A DNA stretch of 64,000 bases from Apteryx mantelli (taxonomy: Eukaryota > Chordata > Aves > Apterygiformes > Apterygidae), in assembly GCF_036417845.1 (NCBI RefSeq), contig NC_089985.1:25440583-25504582 (forward strand), written 5' to 3'. This document shows positions 36,850 to 47,925 of this stretch, piece by piece. Both the position numbers and the translations under genes were made by a program. Within the stretch, counting starts at the first letter, position 1. Every line of letters starts with the position of its first letter. The notes beneath the pieces are model-generated. The model did not search any database. It was not told the origin of the DNA and saw nothing but the letters and a program-made list of their open reading frames with translations.

Positions 36850-37260
36850 TATTGCACAGGCCGTGCATGGTGCAGCTGCGAAAGCGCCATAAGAGCCCCA
36901 GCAGTGTCCTCAAGCGAAACCGAGCAGGACGAGCCGCTGCTTCTGCACCGGGAGAAGCCGGCCCTTTCCTATGTCTTCAGCCACGCGCTTGCTTCCTAAA
37001 CAGAGACGTCAACGCTGCGCGGTCGCACCGAACAAAAAGGGGGGTTGAACGCCGCCACCGAGGGTCCGCACGGGACGGGGCCCAGGCGCTCATCGCGGCC
37101 TCCGTGCAGGTGCCCACACAGGCCGGACGTGCCGAGGGCTCGGGGGCCACCGCCACGCGAGCCGGGCCGGCTGCACCGACAACCCGCCGTAGCCGGCACA
37201 CTGAGCTAGCAGGTGCTACCTCGCAAGGACGAGCTCCCGGTACTCGCTATCTGCGCTAAC
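36850..37260. promoter_or_regulatory. CpG-rich pocket
   Basis: About 400 bp of dense CpG with abrupt AT-rich edges. A 135-codon plus-strand frame and two minus-strand frames overlap; all are Arg/Ala-rich and unrecognised. Part of the series of CpG pockets between 32 and 52 kb. Confidence 0.4.
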
Positions 37261-38040
37261 AGTTTTACAAACAAGCGAGTTTCTTGTACGTTCCTCATCA
37301 CCTCCAGGCATTCATATTCTTTTTAAGTACAGGAACATTAATTAGATTTTGACCACAGACCCCGGATTTGACTTACCCTGACAGGGTTTCCATTAGTCTA
37401 ATCTGCAGGGGAATTCACTGCTTTAACATCTGTGCGCCTAAGGCCTCTCGCATTTACTGCCGCGGTTTGAAAAGCCTCCCTTGTACGGCTGTGTGTTTCT
37501 CCATGCTCCCAATTTCACAGAAGTCATTTCAGCACCAAACGGTAATTAGCAAAGGGATGGGCCTCGGCTGACATGAATGCAATTTATTGTTTTCCACAAG
37601 GCCCCGTACCGAGCAAACAAAGACCGCAGTCTTGCTGTCTAGCATTTTATTAACTTGTATTGTGCGAGGTACCTTACTGAAGGGAGATCGCCAAGTAAAT
37701 TCAGCAGCTAATATGCAGTAACACGCATGCTTTTGAAGAATATTAATTTCAGTTCAATTAGGCAAGTTTTGCGGGACCTCAGCCGCTAAAATAGGACAGC
37801 CACTTTTATAATTATCTTCTGTATTAACTTTATCACCACCAGACTTTTTGCATAAATGCAACCTTTCATCTTTAAAATGCCAACACTTCTTCAATTTTGG
37901 CAACCGTACAGCATTGCTAATTATTTGCTCATTATGTGTGGTTAACTGATGAATCATTAATAAATGAATGAATGGCTAATATATTTTTATGGTAATTGGA
38001 GATATAACTGATTGCAGACTTCCTTCGCTTCTCAAAACTG
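37261..38040. other. Candidate conserved non-coding element (AT-rich)
   Basis: AT-rich and repeat-free, with several homeodomain-type cores (ATTAAT, AATTAG, TTAATA) and no coding signal. Its last 250 bp (37740-38000) are particularly rich in such words. Texture-based call. Confidence 0.35.
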
Positions 38041-38390
38041 CCCTGAAACGAGCAGTGGCGGTGTAATTGTTTACAGCCGATGGCTGCGCCTCAGCGAGGC
38101 GCTCTCGGTGCTGCGGGAACGGGCGCAGCGCGGGAGCAGGGCTGGTGGCGGCTGCCCAGCATCCCCGTCTCGGCGTCCTGGCAGCCTCGGCCTCGGCCCC
38201 GGCCCCGGCTGCCGCTCCCGCGCCTTCCCAACGGGTTTCCCGGCACGGCCGTGCTGGGACTGACACTATTGTGCTTACTGGCAGTGTTTGTAAGTAATGT
38301 CGTACCATAAAAAAAAGCGGTACCTCTCTGCTTGTGCTCTGCCGCAGCCCGGTGTCTGCGGCGAGCACCGCCGATGGGGCAGAGAAATCA
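38041..38390. promoter_or_regulatory. CpG-rich pocket with GGCCCC iterations
   Basis: GC-rich, CpG-dense at 38060-38260, including a short GGCCTC/GGCCCC iteration near 38185-38210. Open frames on both strands overlap (142 codons on the minus strand) without a recognised product. Confidence 0.4.
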
Positions 38391-39289
38391 GGCTTCGGTG
38401 ACATTTTGTTTTAACTCCATACCATGCATTACAGTAAATGGCTTATATAACCTTTCTCTGCCAGTGCACACTTAATGAATTCAGAGATAATTGCTGGGTT
38501 GATTTCTTTCTTTCTTTCTTTTTTTTTCTTTTTAAATAACCTATCTTTCCATAAATCATTCGTAGGGTATACAGTTTCAAAACACAGCATTTAAATCTGC
38601 TTGACGACTCAAATCAAAATGAAAAGATAGTACGACGGCCAAACAAGACTCCTTTAGCTGTGCACACACGTCCTGGAGATCACGTTAAAAATGCAAAGGA
38701 GATTACAAATTCTTAATTATAATTATTTAACCAGGTGGGTAGTTTCTCTAATGAACATTTCTATGAAAACAGAATAAGTAATGATGGTCTTAAAGAAGTC
38801 TTTGTCTTCCCATGTACTAATGATCACATTTATAAATATGCAGGAAGGCCCCCATGTACATTGCTAATGATAAGTAATTAAGCACCAGGCGTCAAAAGCT
38901 ATAGAAAAGGGTCAGGGTAATGCAAGAGAAAATTAAAAATGCAATAAAATAAGTTGTGTAGAAAGATTAAATTTCTGGCTTCTGCAGGCCTGGCTATAAA
39001 GAAAACCTTTCCCCCTTCAGTATAAGCTGGGGCTGCTGTGGGGTATCCAAACAAAATCTTCCAAGCATTTTCATTAGATTTTACTTGCCTCTGTGCTTGC
39101 ACTCATATCAAAATTAAGTGAACCACCAGCCATTTAAAACAGATGCTATATTCAGTAAAGCCATAGTTTCTCTCAACGTTTACGAGAAATCACCGTGGCT
39201 AAACTACGACTATCACCAGCCTCCTCAGAAGCATTTCAAAACTTTTGATGAGAGAAAACAGGGACACGTTAACACCAAAACCTGATTTT
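38391..39289. other. Candidate conserved non-coding element (AT-rich)
   Basis: AT-rich sequence with homeodomain-like TTAATT, AATTAT and AATTAA words at 38690-38890. It includes a TTTC tract. No coding or RNA signal. Confidence 0.35.
38504..38533 (+). repeat. TTTC-type pyrimidine tract
   Basis: Four TTTC units followed by a T-rich run, about 30 bases of pure pyrimidine. Minor microsatellite. Confidence 0.85.
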
Positions 39290-39710
39290 GCTAGCGTTTG
39301 TTTTCACCGAAGGTCAGTGTGCGAAGGGGCCGGGGTCCTGCCCGCAGCGGAGCCACCGGAGGGGACGTGCAGCCCCGGCTCCCATGCCGGCCCCGGCCCC
39401 GGCCCACGGCTGCTGTCAAGAGTTAAAGGCAGCTCCCAAATTAAAAGGAAACGGGTCGTCTTTGGTAGCCGAGACGGCCGTGCGTTTGCCTCTCTCCGCG
39501 TAAAGCCCCTGAGCACAGGCGGCTTCGAGGCGCTGCGCTCGGGGTGTAAGCAGCAGCGACACGGGGACGGTTTTGCTCCTCTCCCCAGCGCCACAGGGCG
39601 CCGACCCGTGTCCCCGGCACCGTGCGCCCAAACCCGGCGTCTGCTGCGGGCGTCCAGGGTTCAACGCGACAGCCAGCCTGGCCCGAGAGGAATAACTTAC
39701 TGGTACCGTC
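39290..39710. promoter_or_regulatory. CpG-rich pocket
   Basis: GC- and CpG-rich, with a GGCCCC iteration near 39388-39407. Large overlapping frames on both strands are compositional. Confidence 0.4.
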
Positions 39711-39733
39711 TCCTACTGAATGCAGAATCAAAC

Positions 39734-39750
39734 TTTTTTTTTTTTTTTTT
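39734..39750 (+). repeat. T17 homopolymer
   Basis: Seventeen consecutive T residues between two CpG-rich pockets. On the minus strand this is an A17 tract that could be a retroposon tail, but no element body is recognised. Confidence 0.95.
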
Positions 39751-39759
39751 AAATCACAG

Positions 39760-40260
39760 TGAGTGAAGCTGACAGGGAGGGAGACAGAGCAGCGGCAATG
39801 CAGCTGGGCGGCTTCCCTCCGCCGTGCAGCCCGTGCAAAGGCCCCGTCTCTCCGGCCGCCGGCCTGCGGCCGCCTCCGAGCCGCCGGCACTGGGCGCGAA
39901 CGCAGCATCGCTGCAGAGCTGCGGCCACCGAGCACAAGGCGGAAAGAGGCACCACGCCGGGGCCACCGCGGCCGCGAGGGCCACCACAGCCATGAGGGCC
40001 ACCACGGCCATGAGGGCCACCACGCTGTGGACACGAGGGCCACCACGCCGTGGGTCATGAGGGCCACCATGCCGCAGCACGGCCATCCCGGCCATTGCTC
40101 CCACACGCCACGTCCTCCATCTCCACAGATCACCAAAGATTGCAACTCAACAAGATTTGCCGGCCCAACCTCCAGCTTAGCCAACTGAGCAGTTCAAAGC
40201 ACACACAGCCGCGGAAACCTTGGCAAAGGTTACAGCCACTGCGACGTTTCCTTGAGTGAA
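39760..40260. promoter_or_regulatory. CpG-rich pocket containing a minisatellite
   Basis: GC-rich and CpG-dense at 39770-40130, falling afterwards. Three plus-strand frames cross the tandem repeat at 39961-40079 and a minus-strand frame of 247 codons covers it too, so none is credible as a gene. Confidence 0.4.
39961..40079 (+). repeat. GC minisatellite, GGGCCACCACGGCCATGA-type units
   Basis: About six tandem copies beginning GGGCCACCA or a close variant. Two adjacent units are 18 bases long, and later units are lengthened to about 23-24 bases by small insertions. Translation of one frame gives His/Glu/Gly repeats, a by-product of the unit length being a multiple of three. Direct observation; array limits are accurate to a few bases. 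Confidence 0.85.
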
Positions 40261-40339
40261 ACCCCCAAGTCTCATGTGTGGCCGGCCTCCCAACAATTTT
40301 TCTTTTCCCCAAACAATCTTAATACTACATCTCTAAACC

Positions 40340-40870
40340 AACCCTTCATTATCCCACGGTGGGTATCGCCGCACCACCGCCAGGCCGGTGCTGCGCGCCG
40401 TAGGCCTCCGTGGGGCCGTGGGGCGCCCGCTCGCCGGTCACCTCCGCGTTCACTGTTGTGGGCTACGTGGCCGGCCCGCCTGCTCGAGCCGCTTCATCTT
40501 GCCTGCGACCAAAAACCAAATAACCCGAAAAGCAGCCGTGCCAGCAAGGCAAGGCAAGCAGGCGCACGGCCCTGGGAGGGAGGCGCAGGCGCCGCTGGGG
40601 CGCAACACGCTGCCAGCTCCCCGGCGGGCCGAGCACCCGGCCCACCCTCTGGGCGGACATGCTCCGGGCGAGACGCCTGTGCAGGAGGGGTCCGCGGCGG
40701 CTGCACGGTACGGCGGCGCCACCGCCTTGCCCGAGGGCGAGGGACGCGGGCCGGCGCCTGCTCGCGCCCGGGCGGGCCGGCCTCTCGCGGCCCCCTTTAC
40801 GGGGAGAGGGGAATCGCTTCTGCCTTGCTGTTTGCGACCGCTAAAATACGAGGCAGATAGGAAAAGCAAG
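40340..40870. promoter_or_regulatory. CpG-rich pocket
   Basis: GC-rich, CpG-dense, ending abruptly near 40830. Seven or more frames of 60-202 codons overlap on both strands, all low-complexity. Confidence 0.4.
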
Positions 40871-41665
40871 TATTGAATTACAGTTATCTTCAATTAAAAA
40901 ATGTTTATCTTTGAAAATACATATCTGTTACTGACAAGCTCTGAAAACCACCGCTCCGAGCCTGTCAGTAAAACCAAATGTTAAATGGAAAATATTTGCC
41001 AGGATTTAAAATTAGACCTACACATTACTTACAGATGTTCCAATGAAAAACACTTGAAACTCAACCACATAGAGTAATAAACCCCACAATGGTGTATTTT
41101 TTTTATACTTCAAGTTAATTTTTATTATATAAGTAGCCATACGAAGAAGCCATTGCATACTGCTTAAATTAAATGTGGAGGAATGAAATCAGCAGTATCC
41201 CTTTACAGCATATGGTCCAGCAAATCAAATTACAAAGCTTTCCACATCTCATTAACTGCAATGAGTACAGTGAGATTTCTAATAAGTCACTTCTTTTTCA
41301 TGCGAGAGGTGAGCAGTGAGTTATTGTGAGTATTCTCACAGGATGACCCTTGTGCCGAAATTAAGAACTAATCTAAAACGGGAAAGGTCATTTGGTCAAG
41401 TCTGATCATAACATTTCCTCGTTATTGTTTTAGTTGGCATTGAAGCACATGCTTTCCCGGTGCACCAGCTGAAAAATGCCTTTGATAATTTCACTGACAG
41501 CAAGTAACCCACACACTGCCATTTAATGAGTTTGGGCAGGATTAGCTGACAATAAAGAATACAGTATAAATGTTTTTACAGAATGCATTTTTCAGCAGGA
41601 AAATCTCATACAGACGTACTCAACTAATTTATTTTCATTTACTGTAGAGATGTCAGCCCAGGTAC
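40871..41665. other. Candidate conserved non-coding element (AT-rich)
   Basis: AT-rich, CpG-poor sequence with long repeat-free runs and AATTAA, TTAATT and AATCAAAT words. No open frame longer than 60 codons. Texture-based call. Confidence 0.4.
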
Positions 41666-41985
41666 TCTCCGGTGGAAACCTGTGATCCCCAATTAGCCAG
41701 CAGCGCCCGAGCGCCCGGCTCCTGGCTCGGGGCACCCCCTCGCCCCAGCACGTCGCCCGCCTGCGAATGCCTTCCCGGCCGCCGTGAGCTGGCTGCGGAG
41801 CGCGCTGCCTCCTCTGCGCAGGAAAACCAGATCACCCTGCAGGCACTCATCGCCTGGCTTTGCTTTATGCGCATTCCCGGTTCAGCGGCTGATCCGGTGC
41901 AGGAACCGAGGCGCTCCTGGTGCCCAGTCTCGTATCTCCAACCTGCACCCAACCTCCCTCCCGCCATCAGCCCAAAATTGTTTCC
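41666..41985. promoter_or_regulatory. CpG-rich pocket
   Basis: GC- and CpG-rich at about 41690-41910 with overlapping frames on both strands. No exon signal. Confidence 0.38.
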
Positions 41986-42089
41986 TATGGGATATGTTGA
42001 CCATAAAAATCCAGCACAGCGCACAATGAGAGAAACATCTCAAGACAGTGGAAAAGAGAGAACTCAGCCAGGCCAGCTGAAGCACTTGG

Positions 42090-42200
42090 GAGGAAAATCA
42101 ACAGGCTGTTTTTAGCAATTACAAAGTTGTTGGCTGATCTGATGTAGCTGGGCAGGAAATTCCATAGTTTTTGGAAACCATTGACAAAAATGTTCTGGCA
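42090..42200 (-). mobile_element. LINE C-terminal relic, L2-like
   Basis: The minus-strand frame reads CQNIFVNGFQKLWNFLP followed by SYIRSANNFVIAKNSLL and IFL. This fits the C-terminal signature shared by L2/CR1-type non-LTR retrotransposons: a tryptophan-asparagine pair in LWNxLP, then IRSA, then FKxxLKxxL about ten residues later. The Trp codon is at 42162-42164. There is no in-frame stop in the stretch. The frame is open from 42335 to 41985, but similarity is visible only in the central part. A chance match is less likely than a fossil, since motif order and spacing both agree. The rest of the element is not recognisable. Confidence 0.55.
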
Positions 42201-42719
42201 CTTGTGCTCTTCAGTTTGTACTTTGAGAAGAGTTAATGTGCTGTGCCCAAGCAGCTCAGGATGCAAAGCAAAATGGGAGAAAGTTTTACAAATAAATATG
42301 GAGACATCCTGCCTTGCGTGGTAAAGGAAAAACACTGCGGCTTACTCAAACCTCCAGGCACATCGCTATAACGAGCGGGCAGCAGCGGCAACATGACTGT
42401 CCCCACCAGGCCGTTTCCCTTGGTTATGGACCTCGCGGAAAATTCGGGAAAATTCAATCCTCAACGGAGAGATTTCTTATTTGGTCTGAACACACAGCCC
42501 TACTTTTGTGCAGCCACTACTGAGAAGGCTGCAACCAAGCTACTGCTTAGTCCACCTTAATCCTCCCCATAATGTTCATTAAATATTAAGTTGTTATTTT
42601 AGGGTACCTCAAGAAGAGCCGCTAGAGTTAATTTGTGGAGAACATAGCGTTTGAGTGAAAAACACGGACTGTGGGGGATGTTTGCATCATTTCCTTTGAG
42701 CTATTTTTGGCATCTGACA
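42201..42719. other. Non-coding DNA, no recognised element
   Basis: Unique sequence. On the minus strand this lies upstream of the LINE C-terminal relic and could hold more of the same element, but no reverse transcriptase motif is visible. Confidence 0.45.
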
Positions 42720-42995
42720 CAGGGCTGGTGCAGACATCCCAGCGCCGGCAGGCGCGCGGAGCCCGCGTTGAGCGGGGCAAGCGGGGGGATGCGTCCTGCC
42801 AGGCCATCCTGCTGGCTGCGCCCGCACCGTGGTGCACCCGCATGGCACCCGCTGGCAGCCCTCGCCTCCCACCGCCCCTCCGTGCCGCCGGCCCCAGCCA
42901 GCTGGGGACTCACCTGGAAACCGCCCTCTCCCTGCGCCTCTCTGCAGAGGCAAAGCCCTGCTCTCGCCCTGCTGCCCAGCGCTGCGTGGTGTTTT
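42720..42995. promoter_or_regulatory. CpG-rich pocket
   Basis: GC-rich with CpGs, carrying five overlapping frames of 71-136 codons on both strands and no recognised product. Confidence 0.38.
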
Positions 42996-44305
42996 GTAAG
43001 ATACATCCGAAGCCTTACAAACATGCGTTGGAGCAGGAAAACTCCACCTGCGAATGCCTGAAACAGCAGCTTTCTTAGCAAATTCGAGCATCTCTTGTTT
43101 ATCTCACTAGAATTAACTTTTGACCCCCAGACCTCTGAGAGTCAGTGTCAAAAAAATGCAGCTTTGCACTCTGTGCACTGAACAACCACAGTTCTCACAT
43201 GCATGCAATCAGTTAATTACATATGCAAGAGTTTAAATAAGCTAAGGCAGAATAGACAATGCACTTTAAAACATCCTGATTTGTTTTGCAACAGTGACTT
43301 AAGCTGAACGCAACAAAGAATTTATTAAGTAAAAGCTCTACTTCCTCCCTGGTGTAATGGTCTTGCTGTCTGGAGTAAAGTCCTTCTGCACCCCTCGTTG
43401 CATGCCTCTGCCTGTGTCATCTGCTGAAGATCCACTGCAGAACAAGAGCAGCATACGATCCCACCACTGCACAGTCTTAATTGAAAAAGGATCTTATTTA
43501 AAAAGTCATTTGCCCCTCTCCACTGAATTCATCTGATTCCCTTGATCGCATCTAGATACCGCATATATCCAACCACATAGCGACATTCCAGGCACGATGG
43601 GAAAAAAAGAAAAAAGCAGAAGTGAAGATATACTCAAATGCAGAACCCCACAGCTGCCACTTTGGTTCTGGAGGGATTGATCTCCAAAATATGGGAAACC
43701 TTTAGTGAACTTGTACCTGATTTGCAAGCTTGGCCAGGCTGGTTGGCGTGAAGATTCAGGGTGCAAAACGTGGACATGAGGTCACACTCCCAGGCTCCTC
43801 ACAACCACAACTGAGCAGAGCTAAATCACCTTTTAAACACCAAAGGCAGGCAATTGCTATTAGCATTCCCATGCATGTTTTACTTTAAATAGTTGCTAGT
43901 TGCTCATCCTTCCCTTAGCTGAAAATTACCTACATACCTAAATGCATACACTTGTTATGTGCCTGCATATATTTATTTTAAAATAGCTTATGCATACATA
44001 ATAGAGGCTCACAAAAGTCCTCTGATGCTTGTTCCTGTTGGGGTAATAGCACAAAAATATTTAAGATGATTCAACGGTGGACCACTCGGCAGATGCATGC
44101 AGCGTGGTGCAAGACATTACCATCTGCTGACTCATCAGCCGAGCTAATTCCTGCCTGGCTCGTGTTCCCGTCATCTCAGCAGCAATTTAGTACTTGGTAA
44201 ATTTTCTCTCATCAGGAGTAAATGTTATCACAGACTTGTGATTATGTGCTATTTGAAACTGGTAGAGCTAAAGCCATGTGCAATAATAAAAAGTAATTGT
44301 TTACC
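42996..44305. other. Non-coding AT-rich DNA
   Basis: Unique AT-rich sequence with several homeodomain-like words (43200-43330). A minus-strand frame at 43506-43766 is unrecognised. Confidence 0.5.
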
Positions 44306-44770
44306 TTTGAAGTTGGTACCGGCGGCCTTCTCGGCGCGCTACAGGAAATTGGGTCAGTCGACGGCCGGCCGGGTGGCTGCCAACACCCTCGCCACAGTGC
44401 GAAAACCAGCCCCATGCACGTGCAGACGTTGAACAAGCTAGAGGCGCTTTTATAGACTTGTTTTTCCCATATTGAGTGAAGCCAAACACAATAAAAAAAA
44501 TCGAGTAAGGAAAAAGCTCCCCCGCTATTTATTGCAGCGGCGTCGCTGGCTAGCCGCAAGTCGTCGCACTGCTGCTGGGAGGGACGGGCGACGGCACACT
44601 GTGCACGCGCACCCCGGCAGCCCTGCGTGCCCCCGGAGCTGGCGTCGCAGGGAGCAGCCGCCGGAGCCAGGGCTGGAGCCGGCCCTCCATGGTGGGGCTG
44701 CCGGAGGCAGCGGCGCGCTCCGTCCATCCCAGTGCCCTTATCTGAGTAGCAGGGAAAGATGCAACGCCAA
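44306..44770. promoter_or_regulatory. CpG-rich pocket
   Basis: GC- and CpG-rich at 44320-44410 and 44520-44730 with an AT-rich gap. A 178-codon minus-strand frame and a 121-codon plus-strand frame overlap; neither has a domain. Confidence 0.4.
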
Positions 44771-45366
44771 AATAACAAGGTACGTCCCAGTTAGAGGGGC
44801 TCTGCATTTGTCACGTAGCCTATTAACATGCTGTTAGTGTTCACAACTCATTTTCAAGGGGTTTTAACTATTCCTAACAGAAATAGCCAGGGAGATGAGA
44901 GGTCTCAACATTTTGTCTGCCTTTTTTTTATTATTTTTTTATTCCTCCTTATCCTCCCAAACAATCCACATTGGAATTCATAAATAAAGACATATGTACA
45001 TTTGGAGTATGTTCAGATCAATTATCCCACAACTTTTTTGGATCTGGGAAGAAGGTATATTGCCTAGACCTAATGCCTATGGATCTTTAATATTAATGTG
45101 ATGCTCAAGAGATAATTGTTTCTCATGAACCAGAATGAGTCTGGCCAAAAAGGGTGGACACATCCAAAGTGCAGCTGATTTTGGTGGAGGGTTTTTCCCC
45201 CGCTTTGGACACACAGCCAGATGTCATAGCAATAAGGCCCATTGAAACTGGCTGAGGATATGTATCATATTCTGATTGGTAACAGATTTGCAGATTATTG
45301 GGGGCGGGGGGAGGAAATCTACTGAAAACCCCAAGACCATTAAAATATCATTATGGTTCAGACTCA
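44771..45366. other. Non-coding DNA, no recognised element
   Basis: AT-rich unique sequence with a T-rich tract near 44922-44941. A G-rich tract (GGGGGCGGGGGG-type) lies at 45300-45312. Confidence 0.5.
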
Positions 45367-45380
45367 CCCCCCCCCCCCCC
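45367..45380 (+). repeat. C14 homopolymer
   Basis: Fourteen consecutive C residues, 55 bases after a G-rich tract at 45300-45312. The two could pair across the interval. Exact length may be affected by assembly. Confidence 0.93.
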
Positions 45381-45399
45381 ATATGAAATAACAATCTTT

Positions 45400-46000
45400 C
45401 CTGGGGAAGATCCACGGATGCCAACGTACCTTCTGCCCTGCCACAGGATGCCAGGAGGGAGGAGAGCAAACTGTTCCCTCCAACCCCTGCCATGGCTGAA
45501 CCCCGGACAGCCCATGGCACCTCTGGGAAAAGAAGAAAAGATGAGGTTTGGATTGAACAGAAACGTGGGCGCAGCAGGCGCACGGCTCTATGTTTTGGGG
45601 GTAACCTGGAGGGAAGGGAAGGGAAGGGAAGGGAAGGGAAGGGAAGGGAAGGGAAGGGAAGGGAAGGGAAGGGAAGGGAAGGGAAGGGAAGGGAAGGGAA
45701 GGGAAGGGAAGGGAAGGGAAGGGAAGGGAAGGGAAGGGAAGCCGCGGCGGTGGTGCAGGTGCGATTGCCACCGCGCAGGGCTCCTCGCCCCGGCACCCAC
45801 TCCCAGGGCCCAGCCGGAGAAGAAAGAAATGCGAACACGGGGCAGCCAAAATGGCTTTCACGGAAAAGAAAATGCGAGGCTGCAGCCGATGCAGGTGCAC
45901 AGCACGGCCGTGGCCCCTGGCGAAGGGCACCTCTCCAGATTTGGCCTTGCGCAGCTGCCTGCCGTCGCATTAGGGCTTATGGACATCGCCTGACTTGCTA
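45400..46000. other. GC-rich pocket around the GGGAA array
   Basis: Moderately GC-rich flanks with CpGs on both sides of the pentanucleotide array. Frames of 169-248 codons on both strands run through the array, because a 5-base unit without a stop codon keeps every frame open. None is credible as a gene. Confidence 0.45.
45611..45740 (+). repeat. (GGGAA)26 perfect pentanucleotide microsatellite
   Basis: Twenty-six uninterrupted GGGAA units, 130 bases, with no substitution. The plus strand is a pure purine tract of regularly spaced G3 runs, so it can in principle fold as a G-quadruplex on that strand or form a triplex. The absence of interruptions suggests recent expansion and probable length variation between individuals. 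Confidence 0.98.
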
Positions 46001-47439
46001 AAGATTTTTGGCAAGATTGGGCTAAATACGTCATTTCCTCATAGCTTGGTTTTAAATCTTTGATTTGCACGTTCCTGTTTAACCTGAGAAGCAAGGAAGA
46101 TGCCCCATTTTAATAGCGCCGTATGTCTCCGAGTCTGAAGTCGTGATTTAAAACACTCACAGACTGGGGTCCCAGCTTCTTAATGCCTGAATGACAGCAC
46201 CTCAACATTAACAAGGAAGTTGTGCACTTATTCCCACAAATATTTTTTCTTTTCTATTGAATACTCTTGGATTTCCGGTCCTGACTTTACATGAATACGC
46301 AGCCACATTTCAGGTGTAACGTTGTAAGAGAACAGCCAGTCACGGTGTGTTGTGTTAGCACAAGGCAATATGCACTGCTCAACTTTTGCATATCAATTCA
46401 GCCATGATTTTAAGTATTCAATTCTACTTGTATGACTTCTTAAAATTCCCTGCAATATAATTATCCTGATGGGAATGCAGAAAGATAATTGCTTTTAGAG
46501 AAAAGTTTCTCTTTTGTTTCACATTCATCTGGCTTCCATAAATAGAACAAGAGACCTTGAACAGCCGCAATATGCATCCATGTGTCTCTAGCTATTTATT
46601 TACAAAGCTAGACCTTGACAAATGTAATTTGTTCAATGAAATTAAAAAGGATGCACAATAATTCATTTAGACAAAAAGGCTTGAAAAGGAGCGTCATCGG
46701 GAGCGCGCCTCATCACTGGAAGTGATCAGCTGATTCCTGAAGCCCTGGCAGGTGCTCTCCCTTTGGAAAGCAGCAGTGAGGTAGCACTTAGGGAAGGAAA
46801 AAAGTGAGCTAGGAAGGGGAGCAATTCTTTATTCAGGCAATAATTATACAAATTAGATCTATGAAAGCCAGAGAATGACTGTGCCTTGAACCCTGTCTGT
46901 ATGCATAGAACGATGGAGAAATTAATAATTAAATCTATTACATATGCTCATAACTCAGCACAAAAGATACTTCACTAGCTCAAACAATTCTGCATTTTCA
47001 TTTGAATAAAGCTTTCACACATTTTTTCTCATTATATATGTATTATATTTTAAATTTAACAGCTTATTTTGTTGCCTTTATGTCTTGAATTAATAAGGCC
47101 ACACTTTAATGCACTAATGTTGAATAGCATTAGCATGCTTTACAGTTATTACTTGGGGAAAAAAATTCCCTAGTTTCCCAATGGTGAAATCAATTTGCCC
47201 ATAACTTCCTGTCTCTCATAACCTCTGCTAGCATAACTTGAAACTTTGTGCTGCTTTTCTTACAAAAAGACTTGTTTATACTTTCTGGCTGCTGAGAGGG
47301 CAAGATCTGAAGGTAACACTATTCTGTTAAGTTTGCACAAACAGTTCAAGAACAGACCGAGATCTTTTCAGCCAGTTAAAGCAATTAGCAGGCCAGATAC
47401 ACCAACCTAATGTTATTTCCCTTGCAAGAAATAATTTAG
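46001..47439. other. Candidate conserved non-coding element block
   Basis: The longest stretch in the window with classic conserved-enhancer texture. At 46360-46700 and 46830-47150 the sequence is AT-rich, CpG-poor and repeat-free. It is packed with homeodomain cores (TAATTA, TTAATT, ATTAAT), a GATAATTG word near 46484, and ATGCATA/ATTTGCAT-like octamer words. No open frame exceeds 60 codons. I cannot name the locus. Texture-based call. Confidence 0.45.
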
Positions 47440-47740
47440 CCGCGAGAACGCAGATGGCTCAGGGAGTTCCCGTGCCGAACGACTTCCCGCTGCCGTGCGG
47501 GGGGATGGCAGCAACGCGGGGCACCGCCGCGCCGCGAGCCGGGGTGCATGCAGGGAGGCCCGCGGCAAGGCCGGCCGCAGCCTCCCAAGCGCCGGCAAGA
47601 TGAAGCGGGGGGACAAGGAGAGGCTTCAGACGTACAAATTACCGCGAGTTACTCCCGACTCCGGCTTCCTGCATGAGGCCTGCCTGCAAGCCCTCGCAGC
47701 CTGCAACCCACGCAGGCCCCGCGACGGCTGCCAAGTCAAA
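47440..47740. promoter_or_regulatory. CpG-rich pocket
   Basis: GC- and CpG-rich at about 47440-47600 and 47640-47730. Short overlapping frames on both strands. Confidence 0.38.
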
Positions 47741-47925
47741 TAACGCTAATTGCATTACAGATTGCTCACAGATATCGCTGTTCTTTTCAGCTAAACTTGA
47801 GTCTTTCCGTTTCCATTTTGTTTGGTGATTTTAAGCAGGGTGCATGTTCCTACCGCCAGCCAGGATTTTGGTTAGGAAGGGGGTAGCAATATAGCACATG
47901 CAGAGACTGAAAGCCGGCTCCGTAA
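47741..47925. other. AT-rich spacer between CpG pockets
   Basis: Short AT-rich interval without a recognised element. Confidence 0.5.

Noticed and set aside
37524..37545. REST/NRSF half-site TTCAGCACC (another near 61994)
   Set aside because: The second half-site is missing at both places, so a functional element is not supported.
39441..40188. 247-codon minus-strand and 141-codon plus-strand frames
   Set aside because: Both cross the minisatellite and CpG pockets and overlap each other. No domain, no splice context.
45224..45993. Frames of 169-248 codons on both strands with KGREG or FPSLP repeats
   Set aside because: They run through the GGGAA array; a 5-base unit lacking stops keeps all frames open and yields repeat peptides.
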